In this document: positions 53,184 to 61,674 of the stretch, one piece after another | Numbering within the stretch: the first letter of the stretch is position 1 | Layout: the number at the start of each line of letters is the position of its first letter | Source of the DNA: an uncultured Pseudomonadales bacterium | Lineage (GTDB): Bacteria > Pseudomonadota > Gammaproteobacteria > Pseudomonadales > Pseudohongiellaceae | NCBI GenBank assembly: GCA_943789335.1 | Contig: CALSTS010000007.1 | Location: forward strand, 1-64,000 | Direction of reading: 5' to 3' | Length of the DNA: 64,000 nt | The notes under the pieces: generated by a model | What the model saw: only the letters and a program-made list of their open reading frames with translations | Told to the model about the DNA's origin: nothing | The model's database searches: none | Made by a program: the position numbers and the translations under genes

Positions 53184-53465
53184 TTAAGAGTAAAAATGTG
53201 GGGGTGATCGACCTTGATAGGAGGGGTAATGAGAAGAAAAATAACCTTGCTCAGCAAATACACTAAAGTAAATTAATTTCGCTTCGAAGGGCTTGGTAGA
53301 AGTTTGAGTGACAATGCCTTGATCATGGGAATCAAAATGACAAAGCACACAATCAATTTGGTGCTCAATATGATCATGTATAGGTGAATTCTGAACAGCT
53401 TGAACACCAAGCAGCGTAAAGGCCAGGAACCAAACTAACAGCTTTTGTTTACTCAATTTAATCAT
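53184..53465 (-). CDS. small His-rich secreted protein beside the zinc receptor (putative metallochaperone)
   Basis: A roughly 93-residue protein with signal peptide (LLVWFLAFTLLGVQAVQNS) and the mature segment HDHIEHQIDCVLCHFDSHDQ, rich in His, Asp and Cys. It ends in RSPPHFYS; an R-x-PP ending is usual for small DUF2946-type or zinc-chaperone-like proteins found next to TonB zinc receptors. It is upstream of and in tandem with the ZnuD-like gene (gap about 65 bases), so both are probably expressed under metal limitation. The start is uncertain: ATG 53465 has AAGG with no spacer; TTG at 53456 fits AAGGA better. Confidence 0.6.
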   Translation of the reverse strand: MIKLSKQKLLVWFLAFTLLGVQAVQNSPIHDHIEHQIDCVLCHFDSHDQGIVTQTSTKPFEAKLIYFSVFAEQGYFSSHYPSYQGRSPPHFYS

Positions 53466-53536
53466 CCTTCGTAGATGATAAGGCAAAGCTACTGAAATTC
53501 AACTATAAAATTTTTTACTTTAACGAATTAGTCTGC

Positions 53537-54037
53537 CTATTCTTCTATATTTGGAGGAGTTTCCGTTCCGCCACGACGGCTTCGACGGGGATGCTGCCGT
53601 TCAAATTCTTCAGCTAATTCCTGCCGACGCCTTTCGGAAAGCTCTCGGTAGCGCCGATAGCTTTGTCTTACCGCCGCTTTCTCTTCCTCAGACATGTTCT
53701 CAAAGGCTTCAAAATTATTTCTAATACGTTCTCGCCTTTCCTGCACAAGCTCAGAAAGCTCTCTTCTTCGACGCCTAACTCTATCTCTTTGCTCTGGCGG
53801 CATAGATCGCCAACGTTCAATTCTACTAAGCATACGCTGCTGTTGCGTCGCTTCTAAATTATCCCAAGAGTCTTCGAATCGAGATAACATTTGTTGCTGC
53901 TCTGTATTTAAATTCTCCCAACTCATCTTAGGCAGCGCTGTTGGCTGAGCGGATATCTGCGCAGAGAAAAAACAAACAACTATGCTAAACAATAAACTTA
54001 AGATGCTCTTTTTAAATTTAATTTTAGAAATCATCAT
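53537..54037 (-). CDS. DUF3106-family secreted Arg/Glu-rich protein
   Basis: A 166-residue protein with a signal peptide (SLLFSIVVCFFSAQISAQ) and repeated helical segments, LNTEQQQMLSRFEDSWDNL, QQRMLSRIERWRSMPPEQRD, EEEKAAVRQSYRRYRELS, that match DUF3106. It resembles the CpxP/LTXXQ type of periplasmic metal or stress proteins in style. It overlaps by 14 bases the preceding DUF3619 gene and ends the sigma locus. Arg-rich tail (RQHPRRSRRGG). Function unknown; the LTXXQ-like repeats suggest a sensor or holdase. Confidence 0.8.
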   Translation of the reverse strand: MMISKIKFKKSILSLLFSIVVCFFSAQISAQPTALPKMSWENLNTEQQQMLSRFEDSWDNLEATQQQRMLSRIERWRSMPPEQRDRVRRRRRELSELVQERRERIRNNFEAFENMSEEEKAAVRQSYRRYRELSERRRQELAEEFERQHPRRSRRGGTETPPNIEE

Positions 54038-54401
54038 TCATGCTCAACCATTGGTAGAACTCAATATCATCATAGAGTTCAAAACTATCATCAGCGCTGA
54101 GTATTTCAATATCTTCTAATTCAGATAAAGTAATATCTGATGCTCCGACTCCCATATTGAAATAAAAACCGATACCTAAGACCAACATGCAAGCCGCTAT
54201 AGCACTACTTGATAGCAAGGGGTTTTGATTAAAAAGCCGCTGATAAAAAAATGAATTTTTTCCTTCGAGTTTTCCTTCAAGTGCCTGGTGGCGAATGTGA
54301 GTAAGGCGCGATAACGTCTGTGCATCCAGCCGATCACAGCTACTATCGAGCTCTTGTTTAATCTCTTGGGTAAATCGTTGGTCTGACTTTTTCTGGTTCA
54401 T
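54024..54401 (-). CDS. DUF3619-type anti-sigma-like membrane protein
   Basis: A 125-residue protein with an N-terminal cytoplasmic part (RFTQEIKQELDSSCDRLDAQ, LSRLTHIRHQALE), one transmembrane helix (SSSAIAACMLVLGIGFYFNM, about 70-88) and an acidic periplasmic tail (LSELEDIEILSADDSFELYD). The start ATG at 54401 overlaps the sigma stop (ATGA), so translation is coupled; a longer frame to 54479 lies inside the sigma gene. This compact single-helix form following a sigma gene is the DUF3619 pattern and fits an anti-sigma role. No zinc motif is visible. Confidence 0.78.
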   Translation of the reverse strand: MNQKKSDQRFTQEIKQELDSSCDRLDAQTLSRLTHIRHQALEGKLEGKNSFFYQRLFNQNPLLSSSAIAACMLVLGIGFYFNMGVGASDITLSELEDIEILSADDSFELYDDIEFYQWLSMNDDF

Positions 54402-55054
54402 AACCTTACCGATTCCAGTTTGTTTTTTAAAAAAGTACGAGCTCTTGAGTAATGTGATTTTATCGTTCCTACAGAACAAGACATTGCCACCGCAGTTTCC
54501 TTTTCACTTAAGCCTTCCCATGCTCGAAGTAAAAATACCTGCTGCTGCTTGAGAGGCAGTTCCTGCAAGGCCTCCTCCAGCATAGCGATAGATTGGCCAG
54601 TTTGCACCAAGCTTTCGGGGCTAGGCATTTTCTCGTCTTCGAATTCTGGTTCTCCTATATCCGTAGTGCCGTCCTTAGAGCTATCCTTAAAACTTCCTTT
54701 GTCATTTGATGAGATCCAGGTACCAAAACGCTTCATTATTGCCGTTCTTCGATGCCAGTCCATAATGCGGTTACTTAATATTTTATGAAATAATAACTCC
54801 CAATCCTGAACTTCCTTATTTGAATATTTATTAATCAATGAAACCATCGCATCCTGGACAATATCTAAGGCGTCATCAGTATTTCCTGTCGCGATTTGGG
54901 CTCGACGGAAAGCTCTCTTCTCGATAGACGAAAAAAATTTAGCCATTGCTTGAGACTTGTCCAGAGATTTTTCCCTCAGATTGACTCTATCCGTCTGAAC
55001 ATCATAGCCCAGAGCAAAAAGGCTGTCATAACTGCTGGCAAGAAGAGAACTCAT
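54398..55054 (-). CDS. ECF sigma-70 factor of the DUF3106/DUF3619 locus
   Basis: A 218-residue ECF sigma: region 2 SSIEKRAFRRAQIATGNTDD, ALDIVQDAMVSLINKYSNKE, WELLFHKILSNRIMDWHRR; an acidic linker (KDSSKDGTTDIGEPEFED); region 4 ALQELPLKQQQVFLLRAWEG, EKETAVAMSCSVGTIKSHYS. The first 36 residues (to MAKFF) are extra compared with relatives, which usually start near there, so 54946 is an alternative start, though no ribosome site is seen at it. It is followed by the DUF3619 gene and then DUF3106, an arrangement known in beta- and gammaproteobacteria. Stimulus not known. Confidence 0.86.
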   Translation of the reverse strand: MSSLLASSYDSLFALGYDVQTDRVNLREKSLDKSQAMAKFFSSIEKRAFRRAQIATGNTDDALDIVQDAMVSLINKYSNKEVQDWELLFHKILSNRIMDWHRRTAIMKRFGTWISSNDKGSFKDSSKDGTTDIGEPEFEDEKMPSPESLVQTGQSIAMLEEALQELPLKQQQVFLLRAWEGLSEKETAVAMSCSVGTIKSHYSRARTFLKNKLESVRL

Positions 55055-55065
55055 AAGATTCTTTA

Positions 55066-55485
55066 TTAACGCCCTCGGGGGCCACCTTGCTCAGGCCCTC
55101 TTCGATTCCGATTAGGCCCTTGGCCTCTCTCAAAGCCCGGCCTATCCGTAAGCATTGCTCTGTTGATACGGCCATCTTCTAAAGCTTCAGCAATATTAGG
55201 GTACTGCTCTGCAAATTCAGCTCGCGCTTGTTCACGTTCAGCCGCACGCTGAGCCCGTAAAGCTTCAATTTCAGCAGCTAATTCCGGATTTTCTTCAGAA
55301 ATTTCAACCCACCTATCTTCGCGCCTGGCCTCCATTTCACCCCGACGTTCTTCTCTGCGCTCCTCAAAAGCAGCTCGACGCTCAGCATCAGTCGCTTCAG
55401 AGTCTTGTGCAAGAACACCGCCAACACCAAAAGCAGCAGCACTTACTATTACCGTGGCGCCTAGTATTACCTTGAATTTATTCAT
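55066..55485 (-). CDS. secreted Arg/Glu-rich small protein upstream of the sigma gene
   Basis: A 139-residue protein with signal peptide (ILGATVIVSAAAFGVGGVLAQ), then a helix of alternating Glu and Arg (RRAAFEERREERRGEMEARR, EIEALRAQRAAEREQARAEF) and an Arg/Gly/Pro-rich tail (GQGPNRNRRGPEQGGPRGR). The start at 55485 has GGAGA six bases before it. It precedes the sigma gene by 11 bases. In composition it mirrors the DUF3106 protein at the far end of the locus. No family assigned; perhaps a periplasmic component of the same stress response. Confidence 0.65.
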   Translation of the reverse strand: MNKFKVILGATVIVSAAAFGVGGVLAQDSEATDAERRAAFEERREERRGEMEARREDRWVEISEENPELAAEIEALRAQRAAEREQARAEFAEQYPNIAEALEDGRINRAMLTDRPGFERGQGPNRNRRGPEQGGPRGR

Positions 55486-55688
55486 CTTCATTCTCCGTTT
55501 TTAACAATAGATTATTTTTGAATTTGTACTGATTAAAACGCTCAAACGGAAAATAGGTTTACTAATTAATAAAAAAAATATGCTTTTTAAAGAGAAACCT
55601 GAATTTAACTAAGGAAATAGCAAAGGGGTAGAATTTAAATAAGACTCAGGTAAAACGAGTCATGAGCTTTAACTAAGCAGTTAACTAT

Positions 55689-56876
55689 CTAGTAAGTATG
55701 CACACGCTTATCGGCTTCATTATTAAGCCAAGCGTAAAAATCTTCTTGTAACGCTGGAATACCCCCTGGATAACTCAAGTTTAACTGCACCGTGCTATTT
55801 GTTGGTGTGCAATAATCATCAGCTAGTTTTTGTAACAGTGCGGTCAAAGCGCCTTTTCCATTTTCATTATCTAACATGAAATAAACCAAACTCCAGCCCA
55901 AGGCATAATGTACTGCTTGCGCCTCGCCTCGCCAACCTTCAGGTGGAACATCTAGAAAATCTGCCAGAGAAGCAGGATAACCATTCGCAATACTTGATCT
56001 AGCGAGGTTTAACCATTCAAGGTTCGGTGAAACCTGGGAATACTGCTGGCGCATGCCTAATAATTCAAAATATTCCGCCAGACCTTCATGTAGCCAAAGC
56101 GGCCCAGCAGCCAACATACCGTTTAGAATTACATGGGCTGCTTCATGCCGTGTAACTGTTAGGGTCTGCTCATCATCTTCATAACTATAAGTGACCGCTT
56201 CATTGGTAGCATTCGTATAAAAACCACCAGAATTTACCATCCCCTCGCCAGCAACTGAAATTGCATATTCTAGATAACTGCTCCAATCAGGAAAAATAAC
56301 CACATTCAAATCCACCTGCTTTAAGCGTGCTTGCCCTACCATACCAGCCAAAATCTCATACATGCTGGTTGCTTGCGCTTGAATCTGATTTCTAAAAAAT
56401 GGAACTGCGTTAGCTCCCCTAAAATCTATATCCAGTTGAAAGTATTCAAATGTAGTTCCCTGCCTAGCGTCAAAAATATCTGTTTCTAAGCCCGCTGGTG
56501 GCGAATCACTGAAATGCAATAGACCGTTTTCATCCCGCCATTGGTAAATTTGATTAGAGCTGCTTTCAGTAACCTCCCTGATTGGCGCCATATTGCAAGA
56601 AAAGTCAGGCCCTGCTTCCATAATTTCTTGTATTGAGGCAGCTTCCATACGTTGTTGAGCTGTTTGCCTTAAAGCCGCCACATCAATAGCTAACTGTGAC
56701 TCTTCAGCTGAAGTTTCGATTCCAGTGACCAAGGCCGGGGCATCATCCATTAATTCTGGACGCGCCGCATAGGGTATTACATCAGGCCTTTCAGGTGTCA
56801 GCTGCTTTTGCAGATACCAAAGTCCGTATACACAGATCACTAGAAAAGCAGCAAAACTTAGGCGTTGTTTATTCAT
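55689..56876 (-). CDS. membrane-anchored metallopeptidase with DUF4124 domain
   Basis: A 395-residue protein: N-terminal transmembrane helix (LSFAAFLVICVYGLWYL), a DUF4124 module at about 110-145 (IYQWRDENGLLHFSDSPPAG), and a peptidase-MA-like gluzincin domain with HEAAH (about 244-248) and the downstream LWLHEGLAEYFELLG carrying the glutamate ligand. Residues near 270-300 form the substrate region. The active site is thus complete. The peptidase should act in the periplasm. Its target is unknown. It stands alone, divergent from the PepF gene. Confidence 0.78.
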   Translation of the reverse strand: MNKQRLSFAAFLVICVYGLWYLQKQLTPERPDVIPYAARPELMDDAPALVTGIETSAEESQLAIDVAALRQTAQQRMEAASIQEIMEAGPDFSCNMAPIREVTESSSNQIYQWRDENGLLHFSDSPPAGLETDIFDARQGTTFEYFQLDIDFRGANAVPFFRNQIQAQATSMYEILAGMVGQARLKQVDLNVVIFPDWSSYLEYAISVAGEGMVNSGGFYTNATNEAVTYSYEDDEQTLTVTRHEAAHVILNGMLAAGPLWLHEGLAEYFELLGMRQQYSQVSPNLEWLNLARSSIANGYPASLADFLDVPPEGWRGEAQAVHYALGWSLVYFMLDNENGKGALTALLQKLADDYCTPTNSTVQLNLSYPGGIPALQEDFYAWLNNEADKRVHTY

Positions 56877-56975
56877 GGTTATTGAGTATGCTTAAGTGCT
56901 ATACACTCTTCAACAAATCTTTTTACTTATGCTTTAATTGAACAATACTACTCAGTTTAACGAGGATCAAATTTG

Positions 56976-58844
56976 ATGAATGTCTCAACTCGGCTATCTA
57001 CTCTGCTATTTTCTATAATTCTTGGATTTACTTGCCTATCAGCCTCAGCTCAGGAACCAGAGCAATATGTCTGGGATCTGACAGATCTCTATGCCAGTCA
57101 AGATGATTGGGAAGCCGCTTACACTGATCTTGAAAACCGCTTACAGAACGTAAATCGCTACCGCGGCACTTTAGGGAATAGCGCTGAAGCAATGGCTGAA
57201 GCTCTTACTACTATTTCAAATGCCTACAAAGAACTAACCCGGGTCTATATCTATACAAGCCTGCGCCGAGATGCTGACCAGCGAGACCCCGCTGAACAAA
57301 CTCGCTTTGGAAGAGCTATGCAGCTTTACAATGATTGGGGAGAAGCAACATCTTGGATGAATCCGGAAATCTTGTCTGTCGGGACAGAAACTATCCATCG
57401 ATTTCTTGATGAAGAACCGGAACTGGGAAATTTTACATTCATGTTAGAAGACACTCTACGTATGGCTCCTTATACCTTAGATGAGCAAACTGAAGCCATA
57501 TTGGCGCAGGCTTCACTACTATTGGCTTCACCTGAACAAATCTATCAAATGTATGCCAATGCCGATATTCCCTGGCCTACCGTAAATTTAAGCGATGGCG
57601 AAGAGGTCCAGCTTACACAAGCGGCCTACAGCTTTTACCGCGGCGTTGAAAATCGTGAAGACAGAAAGCTGGTGTTTGATACCTTTTGGGGTGCTTGGCA
57701 GCAATATGCAGACGGTATGGGCGCAACACTCAGCTCAGAGGTCCAAGCTAATTTGTTTTCTGCTCGAGCCAGGTCTTATGATTCAGTCCTGCAACAAAAT
57801 CTGTTTCAGGATGGCCTGCCACCTGAGACATATACTCAGCTAGTCACCCAGGTGAACAACTCACTACCTATCTTCCACCGATATTTGAGTTTGCGCGGGC
57901 GCATGCTGGGTATTGAAGATCTACGCTATTACGATATCTACCCGCCACTGCTTGAATTGGATACTGGGGTTTTCGACATTGAACGCTCGAAAGAAATCAC
58001 CTTCGAAGCACTGCAACCTTTCGGTGAAACCTATCTCAATTTACTGGCTGAGGGTCTTTCCCAAGATTGGATGCACAGCCATCCGCAACCCGGCAAAACG
58101 TCCGGTGCTTATATGAGCGGGTCTGCCTATGATGTACACCCTTATATCCTACTAAATCATAATGATGACTATAACGCCCTATCAACATTTGCTCATGAGT
58201 GGGGACATGCTGTGCATTCCCTTCTAGCCAATGCTAACAACCCCTGGGAAACTGCTGATTACTCAACCTTTATTGCAGAAATGGCCTCAACCATTAATGA
58301 GATTTTGCTAGAGGAATATATGATTGCTAATGCTGCAACAGATGAAGAGAGACTGTTTTATCTGGGCAATGCCTTGGAAAGCATTCGGGGCACTTTTTTT
58401 CGCCAAACTATGTTTGCAGAATTTGAGTTGGCTATTCATCAGATGGCAGAAAATGGAGAGCCCCTTAACGGCACAGTCTTGAGTGAAACCTATGGCGATC
58501 TGTTGAAACGCTATCACGGACATGATGAAGGTGTACTAACAATTGATGACGCCTATAGCGTTGAATGGGCCTACATTCCTCACTTTTACTACGACTTTTA
58601 TGTGTTTCAGTATGCTACCAGCATTACTGGTGCTGCCTGGTTTGCCGAAAAATTTCTAGCCGGTGACGTGCAGGTGCGCGATAACTTTTTGAATGTCCTT
58701 AGTGCAGGCGGCTCTGATTACCCTCACAACATTCTGTTAAATGAGGCTGGTTTAGATATGACTCAAGCAGAGGCCTATGAGCCTGTGATTCGCCGTATGA
58801 ATTCTTTAATGGATAGAATTGAAGGTATTCTCGACCAGCAATAA
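56976..58844 (+). CDS. M3-family oligoendopeptidase (PepF-like) with signal peptide
   Basis: A 622-residue M3B zinc peptidase. Zinc motif HEWGH is at about 407-411 (TFAHEWGHAVHSL), with the third-ligand Glu in FIAEMASTINEILLEEY. The oligo_peptidase N-domain is at about 110-190. Start: the ATG at 56976 has GAGGA nine bases upstream; the TTG at 56973 is less likely. The protein has a clear signal peptide (LLFSIILGFTCLSASAQ), unusual since most oligoendopeptidase F are cytoplasmic. It may degrade short peptides in the periplasm. The N-terminal YVWDLTDLYASQDDWEA is typical. Confidence 0.9.
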   Translation: MNVSTRLSTLLFSIILGFTCLSASAQEPEQYVWDLTDLYASQDDWEAAYTDLENRLQNVNRYRGTLGNSAEAMAEALTTISNAYKELTRVYIYTSLRRDADQRDPAEQTRFGRAMQLYNDWGEATSWMNPEILSVGTETIHRFLDEEPELGNFTFMLEDTLRMAPYTLDEQTEAILAQASLLLASPEQIYQMYANADIPWPTVNLSDGEEVQLTQAAYSFYRGVENREDRKLVFDTFWGAWQQYADGMGATLSSEVQANLFSARARSYDSVLQQNLFQDGLPPETYTQLVTQVNNSLPIFHRYLSLRGRMLGIEDLRYYDIYPPLLELDTGVFDIERSKEITFEALQPFGETYLNLLAEGLSQDWMHSHPQPGKTSGAYMSGSAYDVHPYILLNHNDDYNALSTFAHEWGHAVHSLLANANNPWETADYSTFIAEMASTINEILLEEYMIANAATDEERLFYLGNALESIRGTFFRQTMFAEFELAIHQMAENGEPLNGTVLSETYGDLLKRYHGHDEGVLTIDDAYSVEWAYIPHFYYDFYVFQYATSITGAAWFAEKFLAGDVQVRDNFLNVLSAGGSDYPHNILLNEAGLDMTQAEAYEPVIRRMNSLMDRIEGILDQQ

Positions 58845-58856
58845 TCGTATTGCTGG
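58835..58856. terminator. stem-loop over the stop codon of the PepF-like gene
   Basis: CCAGCAAT-AATCGT-ATTGCTGG, an eight-bp perfect stem with a six-base loop, overlaps the TAA stop (58842-58844). No T run follows on either strand, so it may be a weak rho-independent terminator, or protect convergent transcripts; the minus-strand gene ends 55 bases away. Confidence 0.4.
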
Positions 58857-58910
58857 CCTTGAGATATTCCTACTTTTGTTTATGTCACATTTTATTGACA
58901 GCAAGCGTCC

Positions 58911-60104
58911 TTAAAAGAAAGCATCAACCTGAATAGTAAAACGATTATCGTCAGCTATCGGACCTTCTCCAGATAAATCTGAAAATTCACCTCTCAGGTT
59001 AATATTTTGACGAATGTAATGTGATACGCCGAGAGTGATTGCATCTATTTGATACAGTCCATTACTAATTTCATAAGAATCATAACGTGCTATTGGCGTC
59101 ACAAGAGTTCTTCCTTCCCTTTGCAAGTTATAAAAACCCTGTATATAAAAAGAATCATTTGCTTCCTCACCATTACCACCGATCAAATCATCATTTGACC
59201 GCATAAACACAGCATTAATAATCAGATTATTTAGGCTTACCCACTCCACATCAAGCGCCGCCCGAGAATAATCTCGATCTGCAAGGAAGCAGGGATCTCC
59301 AATATTTTTTCCCCCCGCACTCTGCATAGAACAACTGCCATTTATGTACATGCCCCCTAAAATAAAATTCGGGTTAAATTCGTACGCAACTCGACTAATT
59401 ACCGTACTTGCATCTTCACCCTCATTGTCATTAGCGACTCCGCTGAAACTTAAGCCATAAAAGAAATTATTGGCCTTGCCAAATACAGTCAGATTCTGGC
59501 GCAAACGTCGTAGACTTGAATCATTATCAGCACCACCAAAACTCTGATCGATAACAGAATTTCTGTTTATGGTGACTCGTCGAGAATTAGTATAAGAATT
59601 ATAAGGATCAAAATAGAAACTTGGAGCTCTGGAAACCTGAAAGTTAAGTGCAGAATTCAGGCTAAAAGTGCCCTGAATTATGCTGGCTTTGACATCAAAG
59701 TCATCTTCATCTTCTGCCTCCAACTCTATAAAACCGGAAAACCCCTGCGCAATCTGACCTGCCACCATAAGTTCTATTTCATGAATTGCTCGTACTTTGG
59801 TTTCACCGCTATCTTTCTTATCGAAAGGTCTGGCGATAATTCCTGCGCTTATAGGCAGTATACTTTCGAGTACATTTGAATTCCCACGAGGGTTGGGTCG
59901 AGCTGGTCTCTGCTGCCCTGGCATCACATAACCCTGTAATTTGTAGTTCCTGCCAATGCCATTTAAGGCAGGAACTGCTGAATGACAGGAATTACAATTA
60001 ATATTTTCTCGCTCTGCAAAGGCTGGGATAGCCTGACTCGAAGTAGTGAACATGAGCAAAAAAAGACCAACAACAAAACTATAGCGGTTAACTAAATTTT
60101 TCAA
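58911..60104 (-). CDS. outer-membrane barrel-like protein with an N-terminal c-type heme
   Basis: A 397-residue secreted protein. TTG start at 60104 with GGAGG four bases upstream; signal peptide (VGLFLLMFTTSSQAIPAFA). The mature N-terminus carries a heme motif CNSCH (about 37-41) after ERENIN, followed by NGIGRNYKLQGYVMPG. The remainder alternates hydrophobic and polar residues and ends in aromatic F, like an outer-membrane beta barrel (ELMVAGQIAQGFSGFIELEA, NLRGEFSDLSGEGPIADD, TIQVDAFF). A single heme before a barrel could link to extracellular electron transfer or to heme-dependent insertion; no partner genes are visible, and no function is known to me. Confidence 0.68.
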   Translation of the reverse strand: MKNLVNRYSFVVGLFLLMFTTSSQAIPAFAERENINCNSCHSAVPALNGIGRNYKLQGYVMPGQQRPARPNPRGNSNVLESILPISAGIIARPFDKKDSGETKVRAIHEIELMVAGQIAQGFSGFIELEAEDEDDFDVKASIIQGTFSLNSALNFQVSRAPSFYFDPYNSYTNSRRVTINRNSVIDQSFGGADNDSSLRRLRQNLTVFGKANNFFYGLSFSGVANDNEGEDASTVISRVAYEFNPNFILGGMYINGSCSMQSAGGKNIGDPCFLADRDYSRAALDVEWVSLNNLIINAVFMRSNDDLIGGNGEEANDSFYIQGFYNLQREGRTLVTPIARYDSYEISNGLYQIDAITLGVSHYIRQNINLRGEFSDLSGEGPIADDNRFTIQVDAFF

Positions 60105-60235
60105 AATGCCTCCAAAATTTATTTAAATGTTGAACACTAATTATTTCAACATTACATCCTGCGGCCAGAAATCACTTGATATATGTCAGAGGGACGGAAA
60201 TAATCCAAGCACCAATTATGAAGGAGGTTATTGTC

Positions 60236-60952
60236 ATGCGCTTAATCTATCAATTACTGACGGTTCTACTGTTTGCGTTAATGGCCTGCAGTGCGAATGC
60301 TGAAGTGAGTGAAGATACTAGGGAGTTTGGCGGTCTGGATGTCAGATTTCGTGTGATTCTGCCTAATAACTTCGACCCCTCCCAAACTTATCCAACAATT
60401 CTACAATTTCCTGGCGGCTCCCAGACCTGGAATATTGTAATTGGCAGTACCGATGCAGACTGGCGAGAAAAAGCAGAAAGCGATGGTTATATTGTCATCA
60501 GCCCTGCTGCCCCAAATGGCCAGTTATTTTTTCAGGGAGGAGATAGAGTTTTCCCGGAATTCCTCGAATACATTCTTGCAACTTTCCCTGTAGCAAATAA
60601 TAAACTGCATGTTACCGGCATATCCAACGGGGGATTAAGCGCATTTCATGTTGCTTCTTTGTACCCGGATTATTTTATTTCTGTCACTGGCTATCCAGGT
60701 TTACTTAATGGCGCTTCTAATGACAGGCTTGAAGCTCTACGTCCGTTATGTATTTATATGCACGTCGGTGATCGAGATTCCGCCTGGCGTTCTGCAATGC
60801 AAAACCAGTTTCAAGATCTACAAAGAGATGGTTTTAACATCGATTTCAATGTGGAAAGTGATCAAAACCATGTGCTGGATGTTAGAAAAGATAATTTACG
60901 AAATCGTTTATTCGCAGAACTAGAGCGTGCACGACCTGACTGCTCAAACTAA
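60236..60952 (+). CDS. secreted alpha/beta hydrolase, PHB-depolymerase/feruloyl-esterase-like
   Basis: A 238-residue hydrolase. ATG at 60236 is chosen because AAGGAGG lies at 60221-60227, eight bases upstream; longer frames from 60176 lack it. Signal peptide LLTVLLFALMACSANAE; a Cys sits at 18 but LMAC is a poor lipobox. Catalytic residues: nucleophile S130 in GISNGG, Asp near D181 (VGDRDSAWR), H212 (DQNHVLD). The N-terminal VRFRVILPNNFDPSQTYPTI and FPGGSQTW are typical of the poly(3-hydroxyalkanoate) depolymerase/esterase family (LpqC-like). It diverges from the heme-barrel gene with a 131-base gap. Substrate unknown. Confidence 0.82.
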   Translation: MRLIYQLLTVLLFALMACSANAEVSEDTREFGGLDVRFRVILPNNFDPSQTYPTILQFPGGSQTWNIVIGSTDADWREKAESDGYIVISPAAPNGQLFFQGGDRVFPEFLEYILATFPVANNKLHVTGISNGGLSAFHVASLYPDYFISVTGYPGLLNGASNDRLEALRPLCIYMHVGDRDSAWRSAMQNQFQDLQRDGFNIDFNVESDQNHVLDVRKDNLRNRLFAELERARPDCSN

Positions 60953-60992
60953 ATAAGATCACAATCTCACACCAAAGAATATCCCGAAAAAA

Positions 60993-61613
60993 ATGAATCT
61001 GGATAAATTAAAAGAAGCCGAATCAGCCTTTTTGCATAAATATCCCGGCGGCTTCGATAATCCGGATATACAGATTATTGGTAAAAAGCATCGAATGAGC
61101 AAACGGATCACGCAAGCACAGGCGTTTTTTGCGAAAAATAAATTCCGTGATCCTGAAGAGATTTGTTCAAATATGACAAAAGTTGTCAACGCATCGTCAA
61201 TGATCTCATTGTTCGAAAAACCAAAATTTAGAGATCTATTAAAAATTTTAAATGAAAAACAAAAAAAACAATTGAGTAATGGGCTAAAAAATTTCTTGCA
61301 TGGCAATCAGGAAAAAGGCTTTAACAACATGCTGGAAATTTTACGTTCTGGTAAGCTGGCGAAATGGTCGTTGATGACCATCATTCCTAATTATTACCAC
61401 CCAACACATGAAGTCTTTGTAAAGCCCACAACTACCAAAGGTGTTATTGCTACTTTTGAATTGGAAAGGCTAATTTATAAGCCCCAACCTAGCTGGGAAT
61501 TTTATCACCGTTATCGAGAGACCATTCTGGAGATGAAAGATCTCATAGATAGCAGTCTGACTCCAAGCAATGCAGCATTCTCAGGCTTCCTGATGATGGT
61601 AATGAACTCATAA
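60993..61613 (+). CDS. conserved hypothetical cytoplasmic protein
   Basis: A 206-residue Lys-rich soluble protein without signal peptide: LKEAESAFLHKYPGGFDNPD, MSKRITQAQAFFAKNKF, EEICSNMTKVVNASSMISLF, KWSLMTIIPNYYHPTHEVFV, LIYKPQPSWEFYHRYRETIL. I do not recognise a named family. The strongly aromatic PxYxHPxHEVFVKPTTTKG stretch (about 130-150) looks like a conserved core. It lies 40 bases after the esterase gene and 61 before ApbE on the same strand, so it may share their transcript. No role can be proposed. Confidence 0.6.
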   Translation: MNLDKLKEAESAFLHKYPGGFDNPDIQIIGKKHRMSKRITQAQAFFAKNKFRDPEEICSNMTKVVNASSMISLFEKPKFRDLLKILNEKQKKQLSNGLKNFLHGNQEKGFNNMLEILRSGKLAKWSLMTIIPNYYHPTHEVFVKPTTTKGVIATFELERLIYKPQPSWEFYHRYRETILEMKDLIDSSLTPSNAAFSGFLMMVMNS

Positions 61614-61674
61614 ACAAATATTTATGTTAAGTGATAATTGTAAAACTGCCATAAGCGGATACTTAATTCTCCAT

